64,000 bases of DNA from Pseudomonadota bacterium (GTDB lineage: Bacteria > Pseudomonadota > Gammaproteobacteria > Burkholderiales > Burkholderiaceae_C): positions 1 to 64,000 of the forward strand of contig JADFIG010000015.1 in NCBI GenBank assembly GCA_022566735.1, given 5' to 3'. A program made the translations under genes and the position numbers. Positions 8,480 through 19,361 of the stretch are shown piece by piece. The notes below the pieces were generated by a model. The model did no database searches. It saw nothing but the letters and a program-made list of their open reading frames with translations, and was not told the origin of the DNA. Positions within the stretch are counted from its first letter, which is position 1. Every line of letters begins with the position of its first letter.

Positions 8480-9169
8480 TCAGACGGACAGGTAGGCTTT
8501 GATGCGCTCGGCATCGGTGTCGGCGCGGGTGGTCTCGTGCACCAGGCGGCCCCCTTCGATGACGAAGAGGCGGTCGGCCACGTCCATCGCGAAGCTCAGC
8601 ACCTGCTCGCTGACGACGATGGTGATTTCGCGCAGCTTTCGGATCTCGTTGAGCGCCTTGGCGATGTCCTTGATGATGGAAGGCTGGATGCCCTCGGTGG
8701 GCTCGTCGAGCAGCAGCACCTTGGGGTCGGTGACCAGGGCCCGCGCGATGGCGAGCTGCTGTTGCTGGCCGCCCGAGAGGTTGCCGCCCTTGCGGTGCTT
8801 CATGTCGAAGAGCACGGGGAAGAGCGCGTAGATGTCCTCGGGGATCTTCTTGCTCTTGCTGTTTTCCAGGCCGGTCTGGATGTTCTCTTCCACCGTCAGG
8901 GTGGGGAAGATCATGCGGCCCTGCGGCACGTAGGCGATGCCCTTGGCCACACGCTTGTAGCTCTCGTCACGCACGACATTGCTGCCGGCCACGTTGATCT
9001 CTCCGGCCTTGCTAGGCAGCACACCCATCAGGCTCTTGAACAGCGTGGTCTTGCCCATGCCGTTGCGGCCCATGATGGCCACGGTCTCGTTCTTGTGAGC
9101 CTCGAACGAGATGCCGTGCAGGGCTTCGCTCTGGCCATAGCTCACGTACAGGTCCTTGACTTGCAGCAT
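8480..9169 (-). CDS. urtE: Urea/amide ABC transporter ATP-binding protein UrtE
   Basis: 229 residues from the start at 9169, which has a GGAG ribosome site; an upstream in-frame start at 9202 would overlap urtD and is less likely. Walker A is GRNGMGKT (34-41), the ABC signature is LSGGQQQQ and Walker B is LLLDEPTEG. It is the LivF-like of two ATPases that power the UrtBC channel. The closest characterised families are UrtE (urea) and FmdF-like amide transporters; sequence alone does not separate urea from amide use. It is followed after 37 bp by fmdA. Confidence 0.95.
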   Translation of the reverse strand: MLQVKDLYVSYGQSEALHGISFEAHKNETVAIMGRNGMGKTTLFKSLMGVLPSKAGEINVAGSNVVRDESYKRVAKGIAYVPQGRMIFPTLTVEENIQTGLENSKSKKIPEDIYALFPVLFDMKHRKGGNLSGGQQQQLAIARALVTDPKVLLLDEPTEGIQPSIIKDIAKALNEIRKLREITIVVSEQVLSFAMDVADRLFVIEGGRLVHETTRADTDAERIKAYLSV

Positions 9170-9182
9170 TGCGTTGCTCCTT

Positions 9183-9944
<762 letters not shown>

Positions 9945-9971
9945 GGGATGCTCCTGGAGGGTGGCTCGTGT

Positions 9972-11165
9972 TCAGGCTTGCTGGCCGCTGATGCCCGCGG
10001 GCAGGTCCTTGCCCTGGCTCGGCGGCAGCACCGCGGGGTAGATGGCCTGGGCGGTGCGGATGCGCTCGGCCTGGGCCTGGCGATCGGCCTGGCGCCGGGC
10101 CCACCAGGGCTTGATCTTCTGTTCCCACAGGCCGGCCAGGCCGTCGGGGAAGGCCATGGTCACGCCGATGAACAGCGCGGCCATCAGGAAGAGCCACAGG
10201 TCGGGCGCCGACTCCGAGAAGTAGGTCTTGCCGAAGTTCACCAGCAGCGCGCCGTAGATGGCGCCCACCAGGCTCATGCGGCCGCCCACCGCGGCGAAGA
10301 TCACCATCTCGATGGAGGGCACGATGCCGACGAAGGACGGCGACATGAAGCCCACCTGCAGCGTGAACATGGCGCCACCGATGGCCGACAGGCCGGCCGC
10401 CAGGCAGAAGGCGAAGACCTTGAACATGGCCACGTCGTAGCCCGAGAAGCGCACGCGGTCTTCCTTGTCACGCATGGCCAGCAGCAGGGTGCCCAGCTTG
10501 GACTTCTGCACCCAGCGGCACAGCAGCACCGAACCCAGCAGCAGCGCGCAGCACACGTGGTACAGGACGAGGCGGTGGCCGTCGGTGCGGATGTCCCAGC
10601 CCAGCAGCGTCTTCAGGTCGGTGATGCCGTTGACGCCGCCGGTGTAGCCCTGCTGGCCGATGATCAGCACCGTCAGCACCAGGGCCACGGCCTGGGTGAT
10701 GATGGCGAAGTACACCCCGCCCACACGCCGCTTGAACATCGCAAAGCTGACGATGAAGGCCAGCAGCATGGGCACCAGCACCACCGCGACCACGGCCACC
10801 GGGAAGCTCTTGAACGGCACCCACCAGAAGGGCAGTTCGGTGAGCTGGTTCCAGTCCATGAAGTCGGGGATGCCCGGTGTGGACTGGATCTGGGTGCTGA
10901 CGGGGTCGGAGGCCTCCAGCTTGAGGAACATGGCCATCATGTAGCCGCCCAGGCCGAAGAACACGCCCTGGCCGAGGCTGAGGATGCCGGCATGGCCCCA
11001 CAGCATCACCAGGCCGAGCGCCACGAAGGCGTAGGTCAGGTACTTGCCCACCAGGTTGAGTCGGAAGGTGTCCAGCCCGAGCGGGAACACCACCAGCAGC
11101 ACCAGGGCCAGCAGCAGGAAGCTGCCGAGCTGTTGCTGTTTGAGCCAGTCTTGGATCTTGTTCAT
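9972..11165 (-). CDS. urtC: Urea/amide ABC transporter permease UrtC
   Basis: 397 residues from the ATG at 11165; the longer open frame upstream runs into urtB and was rejected. About ten hydrophobic segments and the LivM-type loop GHAGILSLGQGVFFGLGGY are visible. It forms the inner-membrane channel with UrtB. The C-terminal tail after the last membrane helix is rich in R, Q and A and faces the cytoplasm. There is a 29-bp gap after urtB and a 27-bp gap before urtD. Confidence 0.95.
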   Translation of the reverse strand: MNKIQDWLKQQQLGSFLLLALVLLVVFPLGLDTFRLNLVGKYLTYAFVALGLVMLWGHAGILSLGQGVFFGLGGYMMAMFLKLEASDPVSTQIQSTPGIPDFMDWNQLTELPFWWVPFKSFPVAVVAVVLVPMLLAFIVSFAMFKRRVGGVYFAIITQAVALVLTVLIIGQQGYTGGVNGITDLKTLLGWDIRTDGHRLVLYHVCCALLLGSVLLCRWVQKSKLGTLLLAMRDKEDRVRFSGYDVAMFKVFAFCLAAGLSAIGGAMFTLQVGFMSPSFVGIVPSIEMVIFAAVGGRMSLVGAIYGALLVNFGKTYFSESAPDLWLFLMAALFIGVTMAFPDGLAGLWEQKIKPWWARRQADRQAQAERIRTAQAIYPAVLPPSQGKDLPAGISGQQA

Positions 11166-11194
11166 GCGATTGCTCCTAGGGTTCCGGGAAGGCT

Positions 11195-12109
11195 TCAGCG
11201 ACGCACCTTGGAGGCGAACAGGCCTTGCGGGCGCAGCATCAGGATCGTGATCACGGCCATCAGCGTCAGCACCTTGGCGTTGGAGCCGCTCATGAAGAAC
11301 TCGGAGATGGACTGCGTCTGCGCGATGCCGAAGGCCGAGGCCACGGTGCCCAGCAGGCTGCCGGCGCCGCCGAAGGTCACGACCAGGAAGCTGTCGACGA
11401 TGTAGAGCGAGCCGCTGGTGGGGCCGGTGGAGCCGATGGTGGTGAAGGCCGCACCCGCCACGCCGGCGATGCCGCAACCGATGGCAAACGTCAGCCGGTC
11501 CGTCTGCTTGGTGTTGATGCCGATGGCGTTGGCCATCACGCGGTTGCTGACGGTGGCACGCACCCGCAGGCCCCAGCGCGCCTTGTAGAGCGCCAGCAGC
11601 AGGAAGGCGGTGACCACGGCGGTCAGGCCCATCACGAACAGGCCGTTGATGGGGATGTCCAGGCCTTCGGCCGGCGCCCACGAGCCCATCAGCCAGTCAG
11701 GCAGGGTGGGGCTGACTTCCTTGGGGCCGAAGGTGGAACGGAACACCTGCTGCAGGCCCAGGCTCAGGCCCCAGGTGGCCAGCAGGGTGTCCAGCGGGCG
11801 TTTGTAGAGGTGCCGGATCAGCGCCCATTCGGTCAGCCAGCCGGCCGCGAAGGCGATGAGGAAGGCCGCCACGATGGCCACGGGGAAGTACAGCTGCACC
11901 AGGCCGGGCGCGTACTTCTCGGTCAGCGTCGAGCCCAGGTAGATGGTGTAGGCGCCGATGGTCATGAACTCGCCGTGGGCCATGTTGATCACGCCCATCT
12001 GGCCAAAGATCACCGCCAGGCCCAGGCCCATCAGCAGCAGCACGGAAAACAGGCTCAGGCCGGCGAAGCCTTGCATGAGCCCGATGTTGAGCATGTCTGT
12101 GAATGTCAT
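11195..12109 (-). CDS. urtB: Urea/amide ABC transporter permease UrtB
   Basis: 304 residues, LivH-like, with the conserved segment GQMGVINMAHGEFMTIGAY and the permease loop AIGINTKQTDRLTFAIGCG. Many UrtB proteins carry a long periplasmic N-terminal extension; this one has none, which resembles the shorter amide-transporter version. It forms the membrane pore with UrtC. It lies 119 bp downstream of urtA, a gap that contains hairpin-forming sequence and may set the protein ratio between binding protein and pore. Confidence 0.95.
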   Translation of the reverse strand: MTFTDMLNIGLMQGFAGLSLFSVLLLMGLGLAVIFGQMGVINMAHGEFMTIGAYTIYLGSTLTEKYAPGLVQLYFPVAIVAAFLIAFAAGWLTEWALIRHLYKRPLDTLLATWGLSLGLQQVFRSTFGPKEVSPTLPDWLMGSWAPAEGLDIPINGLFVMGLTAVVTAFLLLALYKARWGLRVRATVSNRVMANAIGINTKQTDRLTFAIGCGIAGVAGAAFTTIGSTGPTSGSLYIVDSFLVVTFGGAGSLLGTVASAFGIAQTQSISEFFMSGSNAKVLTLMAVITILMLRPQGLFASKVRR

Positions 12110-12174
12110 CGTTCACCTCGTTCGTCGGGCATCTGGAAAAAGCCTGCGCGGCCCGGCCAGGCCAGTCGAGGACG

Positions 12175-12194
12175 GGCCGCTGCAGGAAGCGGCC
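12175..12194 (-). promoter_or_regulatory. Hairpin between urtA and urtB
   Basis: A 7-bp inverted repeat, GGCCGCT (12175-12181) and AGCGGCC (12188-12194), with a 6-base loop sits in the 119-bp gap between urtA and urtB. There is no T-run, so it is not a classical terminator. Such hairpins after binding-protein genes often stabilise the upstream message or partly stop transcription. The role here is inferred from position only. Confidence 0.35.
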
Positions 12195-12228
12195 GGTTCC
12201 CGCCAGCCGCACGCTCAAACTGGCGTGG

Positions 12229-13509
12229 TTATTGGTAACCCTTGGGGAAGGGGTTGGGCTCGATCAGCTCGGGCGACTCGGACACCACCTTGAAGGTGCC
12301 GTCGGTCTGGCCTTGTGCGATGCGCGACTTGCTCCACAGGTGGTGGTTGGCGTGCAGCTTCACGTAGCCCTCGGGCGCCGTCTTCAGCTCGATGCCGGGC
12401 GAAGCCGCCACGACCTTGTCCACGTCGAAGCTGCCGGCCTTCTCGACCGCGGCCTTCCACAGCCAGGGGCCGAGGTAGCCGGCCTGGGTCACGTCGCCGA
12501 TCACGGCCTTGGGGCCGTAGGCCTTCTTGAACGCGGCCACGAAGGCCTTGTTGTTGGCGTTGTCCAGCGACTGGAAGTACTTCATCGAGCTGTAGAAGCC
12601 GGCGAAGTTCTCGCCACCCACGCCCAGCATTTCGTCCTCGGTCACCGACAGGGTCAGCAGGAACTGCTTGGCGCCCGTGATGCCGGCAGCCTTGAGCTGC
12701 TTGTAGAAGGCCACGTTGGAGCCACCCACCACGGCCGCGAAGATGCAGTCGGGCTTGGCCACCTTGATCTTGTTGATCAGGGAGTTGAAGTTGGTGTGGC
12801 CCAGCGGGTAGTACTCCTCGCCCACGACCTTGCCCAGCTTGCCCACCGACTCGATGTGCTTGCGCGCGATCTTCATCGAGGTGCGCGGCCAGATGTAGTC
12901 GGAGCCGACCAGGAAGAAGGTCTTGGCCTTCTTCTCCTTGGCACCCCAGTCCAGGCTGTAGATGATCTGTTGCGTGGCTTCCTGGCCGGTGTAGATCACG
13001 TTCTTGGACTGCTCCAGGCCTTCGTAGAAGGTCGGGTAGTACAGCAGGCCGTTTTCTTTCTCGAAGATGGGCAGCACGGCCTTGCGCGAGGCGGAGGTCC
13101 AGCAGCCGAAGACGCAGGCGACCTTGTCGTTGACCAGCAGCTTCTTGGACTTCTCGGCGAAGGTCGGCCAGTCGGAGGCGCCGTCTTCCTTGATGACCTT
13201 GATCTTGCGGCCCAGCACGCCGCCCATGGCGTTGATCTGGTCGATGGCGAGCTGTTCGGCCTGGATGGAGCCGGTCTCGGAGATCGCCATGGTGCCGGTG
13301 GCCGAGTGCAGCTGGCCGACGATCACTTCCGTGTCGGTCACGGCCAGCTTGGTGGTGTTGACGGCCGCGGTCGGCGGCGGGGCGGCGTGGCCGGCGCGGG
13401 GCAGGGCGCCCAGGCCGGCGACGCCAGCCATGCCGGCCATGGGCAGTGCGCCCAGGCCTTGCAGCAGGCGGCGGCGGTTCAGGGACAGATCGTCATCGTG
13501 GTTCGACAT
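12229..13509 (-). CDS. urtA: Urea/amide ABC transporter substrate-binding protein UrtA
   Basis: 426 residues from the ATG at 13509. The N-terminus has a Tat-like signal (NRRRLLQGLG, hydrophobic core, likely cut after GHA near residue 42), so the protein is probably folded before export to the periplasm. The mature part is a type-I periplasmic binding protein of the UrtA/FmdD family (segments QLHSATGTMAISETG and VGSDYIWPRTS). It captures urea or short amides and delivers them to UrtBC. It is the first gene of the urtABCDE-fmdAB run and is divergent from a permease-fused sensor kinase across 211 bp that hold a palindromic site. Confidence 0.96.
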   Translation of the reverse strand: MSNHDDDLSLNRRRLLQGLGALPMAGMAGVAGLGALPRAGHAAPPPTAAVNTTKLAVTDTEVIVGQLHSATGTMAISETGSIQAEQLAIDQINAMGGVLGRKIKVIKEDGASDWPTFAEKSKKLLVNDKVACVFGCWTSASRKAVLPIFEKENGLLYYPTFYEGLEQSKNVIYTGQEATQQIIYSLDWGAKEKKAKTFFLVGSDYIWPRTSMKIARKHIESVGKLGKVVGEEYYPLGHTNFNSLINKIKVAKPDCIFAAVVGGSNVAFYKQLKAAGITGAKQFLLTLSVTEDEMLGVGGENFAGFYSSMKYFQSLDNANNKAFVAAFKKAYGPKAVIGDVTQAGYLGPWLWKAAVEKAGSFDVDKVVAASPGIELKTAPEGYVKLHANHHLWSKSRIAQGQTDGTFKVVSESPELIEPNPFPKGYQ

Positions 13510-13641
13510 GGACAGGACTCCTTGCACAAGAGTGGGGCTGAGGGGACGTCGTGCCGCTTCCTGGTGCATGGCCTGGTGGGGCCCTGCGCCGTTCCAAGCG
13601 GCCATGACCCACACGGTACGCAGGCAAGGGTCTTCCCTGAA

Positions 13642-13657
13642 TACGTCAATTGACGTA
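13642..13657. promoter_or_regulatory. Perfect 16-bp palindrome, candidate operator for urt/fmd and sensor genes
   Basis: TACGTCAATTGACGTA is its own reverse complement over all 16 bases. It lies in the 211-bp divergent region, 132 bp upstream of the urtA start and 63 bp upstream of the sensor kinase start. A site of this symmetry suits a dimeric helix-turn-helix protein; the LuxR-type regulator encoded 3.5 kb away is the obvious candidate. The symmetry is seen directly; the binding partner is inferred. Confidence 0.6.
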
Positions 13658-13720
13658 GAGCCCGGGCTGGATCGCTTCTTGCTGACCTGTCGGGCTGTGT
13701 GTTTTTGCGGAGCCCTGCCC

Positions 13721-16700
13721 GTGGCTGTCGCCCGACAGAAGATCTTTCGCATCCGTCGCGAGTACAACGCCTGGGTCGCCAACGAGACCCTGGAGGACTA
13801 CGCGCTGCGCTACACGCCGCGCTCCTTCCGCAAATGGAGCGAGATGCGTGTGGCCAACACGGCCTTCGGGGCGGTGTCCTTCCTGGCGCTGGAGGCCATC
13901 GGTGGCGCCATCGCGCTCAACCACGGCTTCACCAATGCGCTGTGGGCCATCCTGGTGGCCGGGCTCATCATCTTCCTCACCAGCCTGCCCATCAGCATCC
14001 ATGCGGCCCGCCATGGCCTGGACATGGACCTGCTCACCCGCGGGGCGGGCTTTGGCTACCTGGGCTCGACGCTGACCTCGCTGATCTACGCCAGCTTCAC
14101 CTTCATCTTCTTCGCGCTGGAGGCGGCCATCATGGCGCTGGGCCTGCAGATGCTGCTGGGCTGGCCGCTGCCGCTGTGCCATGTGCTGTCCTCGCTGGTC
14201 ATCATCCCGCTGGTCACGCACGGCATCACGCTGATCTCGCGGCTGCAGATGTGGACGCAGCCGCTGTGGCTGCTGCTGTGGGTGGCGCCCTTCATCGCGG
14301 TGGCGTGGCACCAGCCCGAGGCGTACCTGGACTTCACCGCGATGGCCGGGCGGCTGTCGGGCGACAGTGGCTTTTCGTGGGCGGGCTTCGGCATGGCGAC
14401 CACGGTGGTGTTGTCGCTCATCTTGCAGGTGGGCGAGCAGGTCGACTTCCTGCGCTTCCTGCCCGAGAAGACCCCCGCCAACCGCGTGCGCTGGTGGACG
14501 GCGGTGCTGGTGGCCGGCCCGGGCTGGGTGGTGCCGGGCATGCTCAAGATGCTGGCCGGGGCCTTCCTGGCCTACCTGGCCATGCAGCGTGGGGTGGACG
14601 TTTCGCACGCGACGGAGCCCACGCAGATGTACCTGGCCGGCTTCAGCGAGGTGTTCCACATGCCGGCCTGGGCACTCGGCGCGACGGTGCTGTTCGTGGT
14701 GGTCTCGCAGGTCAAGATCAACGTCACCAATGCCTATGCGGGCTCGCTGGCCTGGTCCAATTTCTTCGCGCGCCTGACGCACAGCCACCCGGGGCGGGTG
14801 GTGTGGCTGGTCTTCAACGTGCTGATCGCCGTGCTGCTGATGACGCTGGGTGTGTTCGAGGCGCTGGAGCGCGTGCTGGGCATCTACAGCAACGTGGCCA
14901 TCGCCTGGGTCGGGGCGCTGGTGGCCGACCTGGCCATCAACAAGCCGCTGGGCTGGTCGCCCCAGGGCATCGAGTTCAAGCGCGCCCACCTCTACGACAT
15001 CAACCCGGTGGGCCTGGGCGCGACCTTGCTGGCCGCGGTGGTGGCCGTGGTGGCGCATGCCGGCCTGTTCGGCGAGGCCTGGGTGCCCTGGGCGCCGTTC
15101 ATGGCGCTGGGGCTGGCCCTGCTGAGCTCCCCGCTGCTGGCCTGGGCCACGAAGGGACGCTACTACCTGGCGCGGCGCCCGCAGCGGCTGTGGAGCGCGG
15201 GCCAGATGGTGCGCTGCTGCGTTTGCGAGAACCCCTTCGAGGCCGAGGACATGGCCAGCTGCCCGGCCTACGAGGCGCCAATCTGCTCGCTGTGCTGCAC
15301 GCTGGAGTCGCGCTGCCACGACCGCTGCAAGAGCCGCTCGCGGGCGGCCGAGCAGGTCTCGGATGTGCTCACGGCGGTGCTGCCGGCGCGGCTGTCGCGG
15401 CGCATCAACTTCAGCGTCGGGCACTTCCTGGTGGTGTTCCTGTCGATGGCGGCCTTGCTGGCCTTCGTGCTCGGCGCCGTCTACCACCAGGAGGGCGTGG
15501 GGCCGGCCGGTGTGCTGGACGGGCCCTTTGTCAAGGTCTACGCGCTGTTGCTGCTGGCCGCGGCCGTGTGCGCGTGGTGGATCGTGCTGGCCTCGGAGAG
15601 CCGGCGCATGGCGCAAGACGAGTCCAACCGCCAGAACCAGCTGCTGCAGCAGGAAATCGACGCCCACCGCCGCACCGACGCGGCCTTGCAGCGCGCCAAG
15701 GAGCTGGCCGAAGCCGCCAACCAGGCCAAGACACGCTACGTGGCCGGCATGACGCACGAGCTGCGCACGCCCCTGACCAGCATCATGGGCTATGCCCAGA
15801 TCCTGCTGAAGGACGAGCCCGAGGACAGCGCCCGCCGCCGCCCGCTCACCACCATCCAGCGCAGCGGCGAGCACCTCATCGGCCTGATCGATGGCCTGCT
15901 GGACCTGGCGCGCATCGAAGCCGGTCGCCTGCGCCTGGACGCCGCCCCGTTGCCCTTGCACGATTTCCTCGACGAGGTCGTGCGCATGGTCCAGCCGCAG
16001 GCCGAGGCCAAGGGCCTGGACTTCCGCCTGGAGACCCGCGGCCGCGTGCCCGCCTGGGTGCAGGCCGACGCCCCGCGCCTGCGCCAGATCCTGCTCAACC
16101 TGTGCAGCAACGCCGTGCGCTTCACCGAGCACGGCCACATCACGCTGCGCCTGGACGCCCGCCGCGAGGTGCTGCGCTTCGAGCTCATCGACACCGGCAT
16201 CGGCATCGCGCCGCAGGACCTGGAGCGCATCTTCCTGCCCTTCGAGCGCGGCAGCGCAGGCCGGCGCAGCCGCGAACCCGGCACCGGCCTGGGCCTGACC
16301 ATCACCCACCTGCTCAGCGAGCTGATGGGCGGCGAGCTCACGGTGCGCAGCGTCATGGGCGAGGGCAGCACCTTCAGCGTGCGGCTGTACCTGCGCGAGG
16401 TGTCGGCGCCCGAGCCGGCGAGCTCGGCATCGCCGCCAGGCCCCGGCGCGGCCGTGCCGCCCCTGGCGCGCCTGCGGCCCGTCACCGGCTACGCGGGGCC
16501 GCGGCGCACCCTGCTGGTCGTCGATGACCAGCCCCTGCACCGCCAGTTGCTGGCGGGCCTGCTGCTGCCCCTGGGCTTCGTGGTGCGCGAGGCCGCCAGC
16601 GGCAGCGAGGCCCTGGAGAGCGTGCGCGAGGCCCGCCCCGACGCCGTGCTGCTGGACATCAGCATGGACGACATGGACGGTTGGCACACGGCGCGGGCCT

Positions 16701-17170
16701 TGCGCCAGGCCGGCTTCTCGCAAATGCCCATCGTCCTGGTGTCGGCCAACGTGTTCGAGAACCGCCCCGAGAACCTCGCCGAGGCGCAGTGCCAGGCCTT
16801 CGTGGCCAAGCCCGTGCGCGAGTCCGACCTGCTGGCGGCCCTGGGGCAGCACCTGGGCGTGGCCTGGCTGACCGAGGCCCCGCAGGCCACCCGTGCCGCT
16901 GAAATCCCTGAAATCCCTGCACCCCCCATCGCCGCCGAGCGCGCCCCCTCGCTGCCGACGGATGCCGTCTGGGAGCTCCACCGCCTGGCGCGCCAAGGCC
17001 ATGTGCGGGCCCTGCGCCAGGCGCTGCAGGAATGGGCGAAGGCCGCGCCCGGGCACGCCGCCGAGTGGCAGCTGCTGGGCCGGCTGGTGGACGACTTCGA
17101 GCTGGACGCCCTGCTGGCGCGCCTGGCCCCTCAACTGACGGAGGACATGGCCGATGAACCTCGACCTTGA
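13721..17170 (+). CDS. NCS1 permease-fused hybrid sensor histidine kinase/response regulator
   Basis: 1149 residues from a GTG at 13721 with GCGGAG 8 bases upstream; a GTG at 13697 is an alternative, and the open frame further upstream runs antisense through urtA and was not used. Residues about 25-480 are a cytosine/purine-type (NCS1) transporter with about 12 membrane helices. A cysteine cluster (C499, 500, 502, 514, 522, 525, 526, 532, 536) follows, then two more membrane helices (565-625), a coiled coil, HisKA with His679 (HELRTP), HATPase (DTGIG 824-828, GTGLGL 854-859) and a receiver with Asp979. The transporter part probably serves as sensor, as in CbrA, where a different transporter type is fused. 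Divergence from urtA suggests it senses urea, an amide or another nitrogen compound. The last 17 bp overlap the next gene. Confidence 0.93.
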   Translation: MAVARQKIFRIRREYNAWVANETLEDYALRYTPRSFRKWSEMRVANTAFGAVSFLALEAIGGAIALNHGFTNALWAILVAGLIIFLTSLPISIHAARHGLDMDLLTRGAGFGYLGSTLTSLIYASFTFIFFALEAAIMALGLQMLLGWPLPLCHVLSSLVIIPLVTHGITLISRLQMWTQPLWLLLWVAPFIAVAWHQPEAYLDFTAMAGRLSGDSGFSWAGFGMATTVVLSLILQVGEQVDFLRFLPEKTPANRVRWWTAVLVAGPGWVVPGMLKMLAGAFLAYLAMQRGVDVSHATEPTQMYLAGFSEVFHMPAWALGATVLFVVVSQVKINVTNAYAGSLAWSNFFARLTHSHPGRVVWLVFNVLIAVLLMTLGVFEALERVLGIYSNVAIAWVGALVADLAINKPLGWSPQGIEFKRAHLYDINPVGLGATLLAAVVAVVAHAGLFGEAWVPWAPFMALGLALLSSPLLAWATKGRYYLARRPQRLWSAGQMVRCCVCENPFEAEDMASCPAYEAPICSLCCTLESRCHDRCKSRSRAAEQVSDVLTAVLPARLSRRINFSVGHFLVVFLSMAALLAFVLGAVYHQEGVGPAGVLDGPFVKVYALLLLAAAVCAWWIVLASESRRMAQDESNRQNQLLQQEIDAHRRTDAALQRAKELAEAANQAKTRYVAGMTHELRTPLTSIMGYAQILLKDEPEDSARRRPLTTIQRSGEHLIGLIDGLLDLARIEAGRLRLDAAPLPLHDFLDEVVRMVQPQAEAKGLDFRLETRGRVPAWVQADAPRLRQILLNLCSNAVRFTEHGHITLRLDARREVLRFELIDTGIGIAPQDLERIFLPFERGSAGRRSREPGTGLGLTITHLLSELMGGELTVRSVMGEGSTFSVRLYLREVSAPEPASSASPPGPGAAVPPLARLRPVTGYAGPRRTLLVVDDQPLHRQLLAGLLLPLGFVVREAASGSEALESVREARPDAVLLDISMDDMDGWHTARALRQAGFSQMPIVLVSANVFENRPENLAEAQCQAFVAKPVRESDLLAALGQHLGVAWLTEAPQATRAAEIPEIPAPPIAAERAPSLPTDAVWELHRLARQGHVRALRQALQEWAKAAPGHAAEWQLLGRLVDDFELDALLARLAPQLTEDMADEPRP

Positions 17171-17828
17171 CCCCACCCCGACGCACCAGGGCACGGTGCT
17201 GGTGGTGGACGACGCGCCCGACACCCTGCGCATGCTGTGCGATGCGCTGGCCGCCGAGGGCTACACCGTGCTCGTGGCCCGCGACGGCATGCAGGCCCTG
17301 GCGCGCCTGGACGTGGTCCTGCCCGATGCCATCCTGCTCGATGGCGTCATGCCCGGCCTCAGCGGCTTCGAAACCTGCCAGCGCATCAAGGCCCATCCGC
17401 AAGGGCAGGGCGTGCCGGTGATCTTCATGACCGGCCTGTCGGAAACCGCCGACATCGTGGCCGGCTTCGAGGCCGGTGGCGTGGACTACGTGGTCAAGCC
17501 CCTGCGCATCGAGGAGGTGCTGGCGCGGCTCAACACCCACGTGCGCAACGCCCGCGCCGCCCGCGAGGCCCAGGCGGCCGTGCAGCGCGCCAGCCAGGCG
17601 TCCGCGGCGACGGCCTCGGCCGAGCGGCTCAGCCACGCGGCCCTGACCCCGCGCGAGACCGAGGTGCTGACCTGGCTGGCCCGCGGCAAGACCAACCGCG
17701 ACATCGCCGAGATCCTGGGCATGAGCCACCGCACCGTCAACAAGCACCTGGAGCACATCTTCGAGAAGCTCGGCGTCGAGACCCGCGCCGCCGCGGCCGC
17801 GCTGGCCAGCCGCTGCATCGTGGTCTGA
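17154..17828 (+). CDS. LuxR/NarL-type response regulator
   Basis: 224 residues. Receiver domain at 14-130 with phospho-acceptor Asp63 (LLDGVMPG) and a conserved Lys in VVKPLR. A LuxR helix-turn-helix lies at about 163-210 (TPRETEVLTWLARGKTNRDI). The start overlaps the end of the permease-kinase gene by 17 bp and has a GGAGG ribosome site inside it, so the two proteins are translationally coupled and are most likely partners. It should bind DNA as a phosphorylated dimer; the palindrome in the urtA promoter region is the best visible target. Confidence 0.94.
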   Translation: MNLDLDPTPTHQGTVLVVDDAPDTLRMLCDALAAEGYTVLVARDGMQALARLDVVLPDAILLDGVMPGLSGFETCQRIKAHPQGQGVPVIFMTGLSETADIVAGFEAGGVDYVVKPLRIEEVLARLNTHVRNARAAREAQAAVQRASQASAATASAERLSHAALTPRETEVLTWLARGKTNRDIAEILGMSHRTVNKHLEHIFEKLGVETRAAAAALASRCIVV

Positions 17829-17960
17829 GGTGGCGATGAGGCGGTGTTGGGCGCGCGCAAACCCTGAGCTTGCGGGCTGGATGCGGCGATGTCTGTGCGT
17901 TAGGCTTGGCGCCGGGGTGGCGAACTCTCCCCGGAGTCCATGCAGCCACAGGAGCAGTAC

Positions 17961-19340
<1,380 letters not shown>

Positions 19341-19361
19341 GGCCGCCCGGGCGCTGGCGCT

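Noticed and set aside
13646..17233. Long open frame of 1195 codons antisense to the permease-kinase gene
   Set aside because: Its composition (many Q, H, R, G and A) is that of a GC-rich antisense shadow; no domain is recognisable and the plus-strand protein explains the region.
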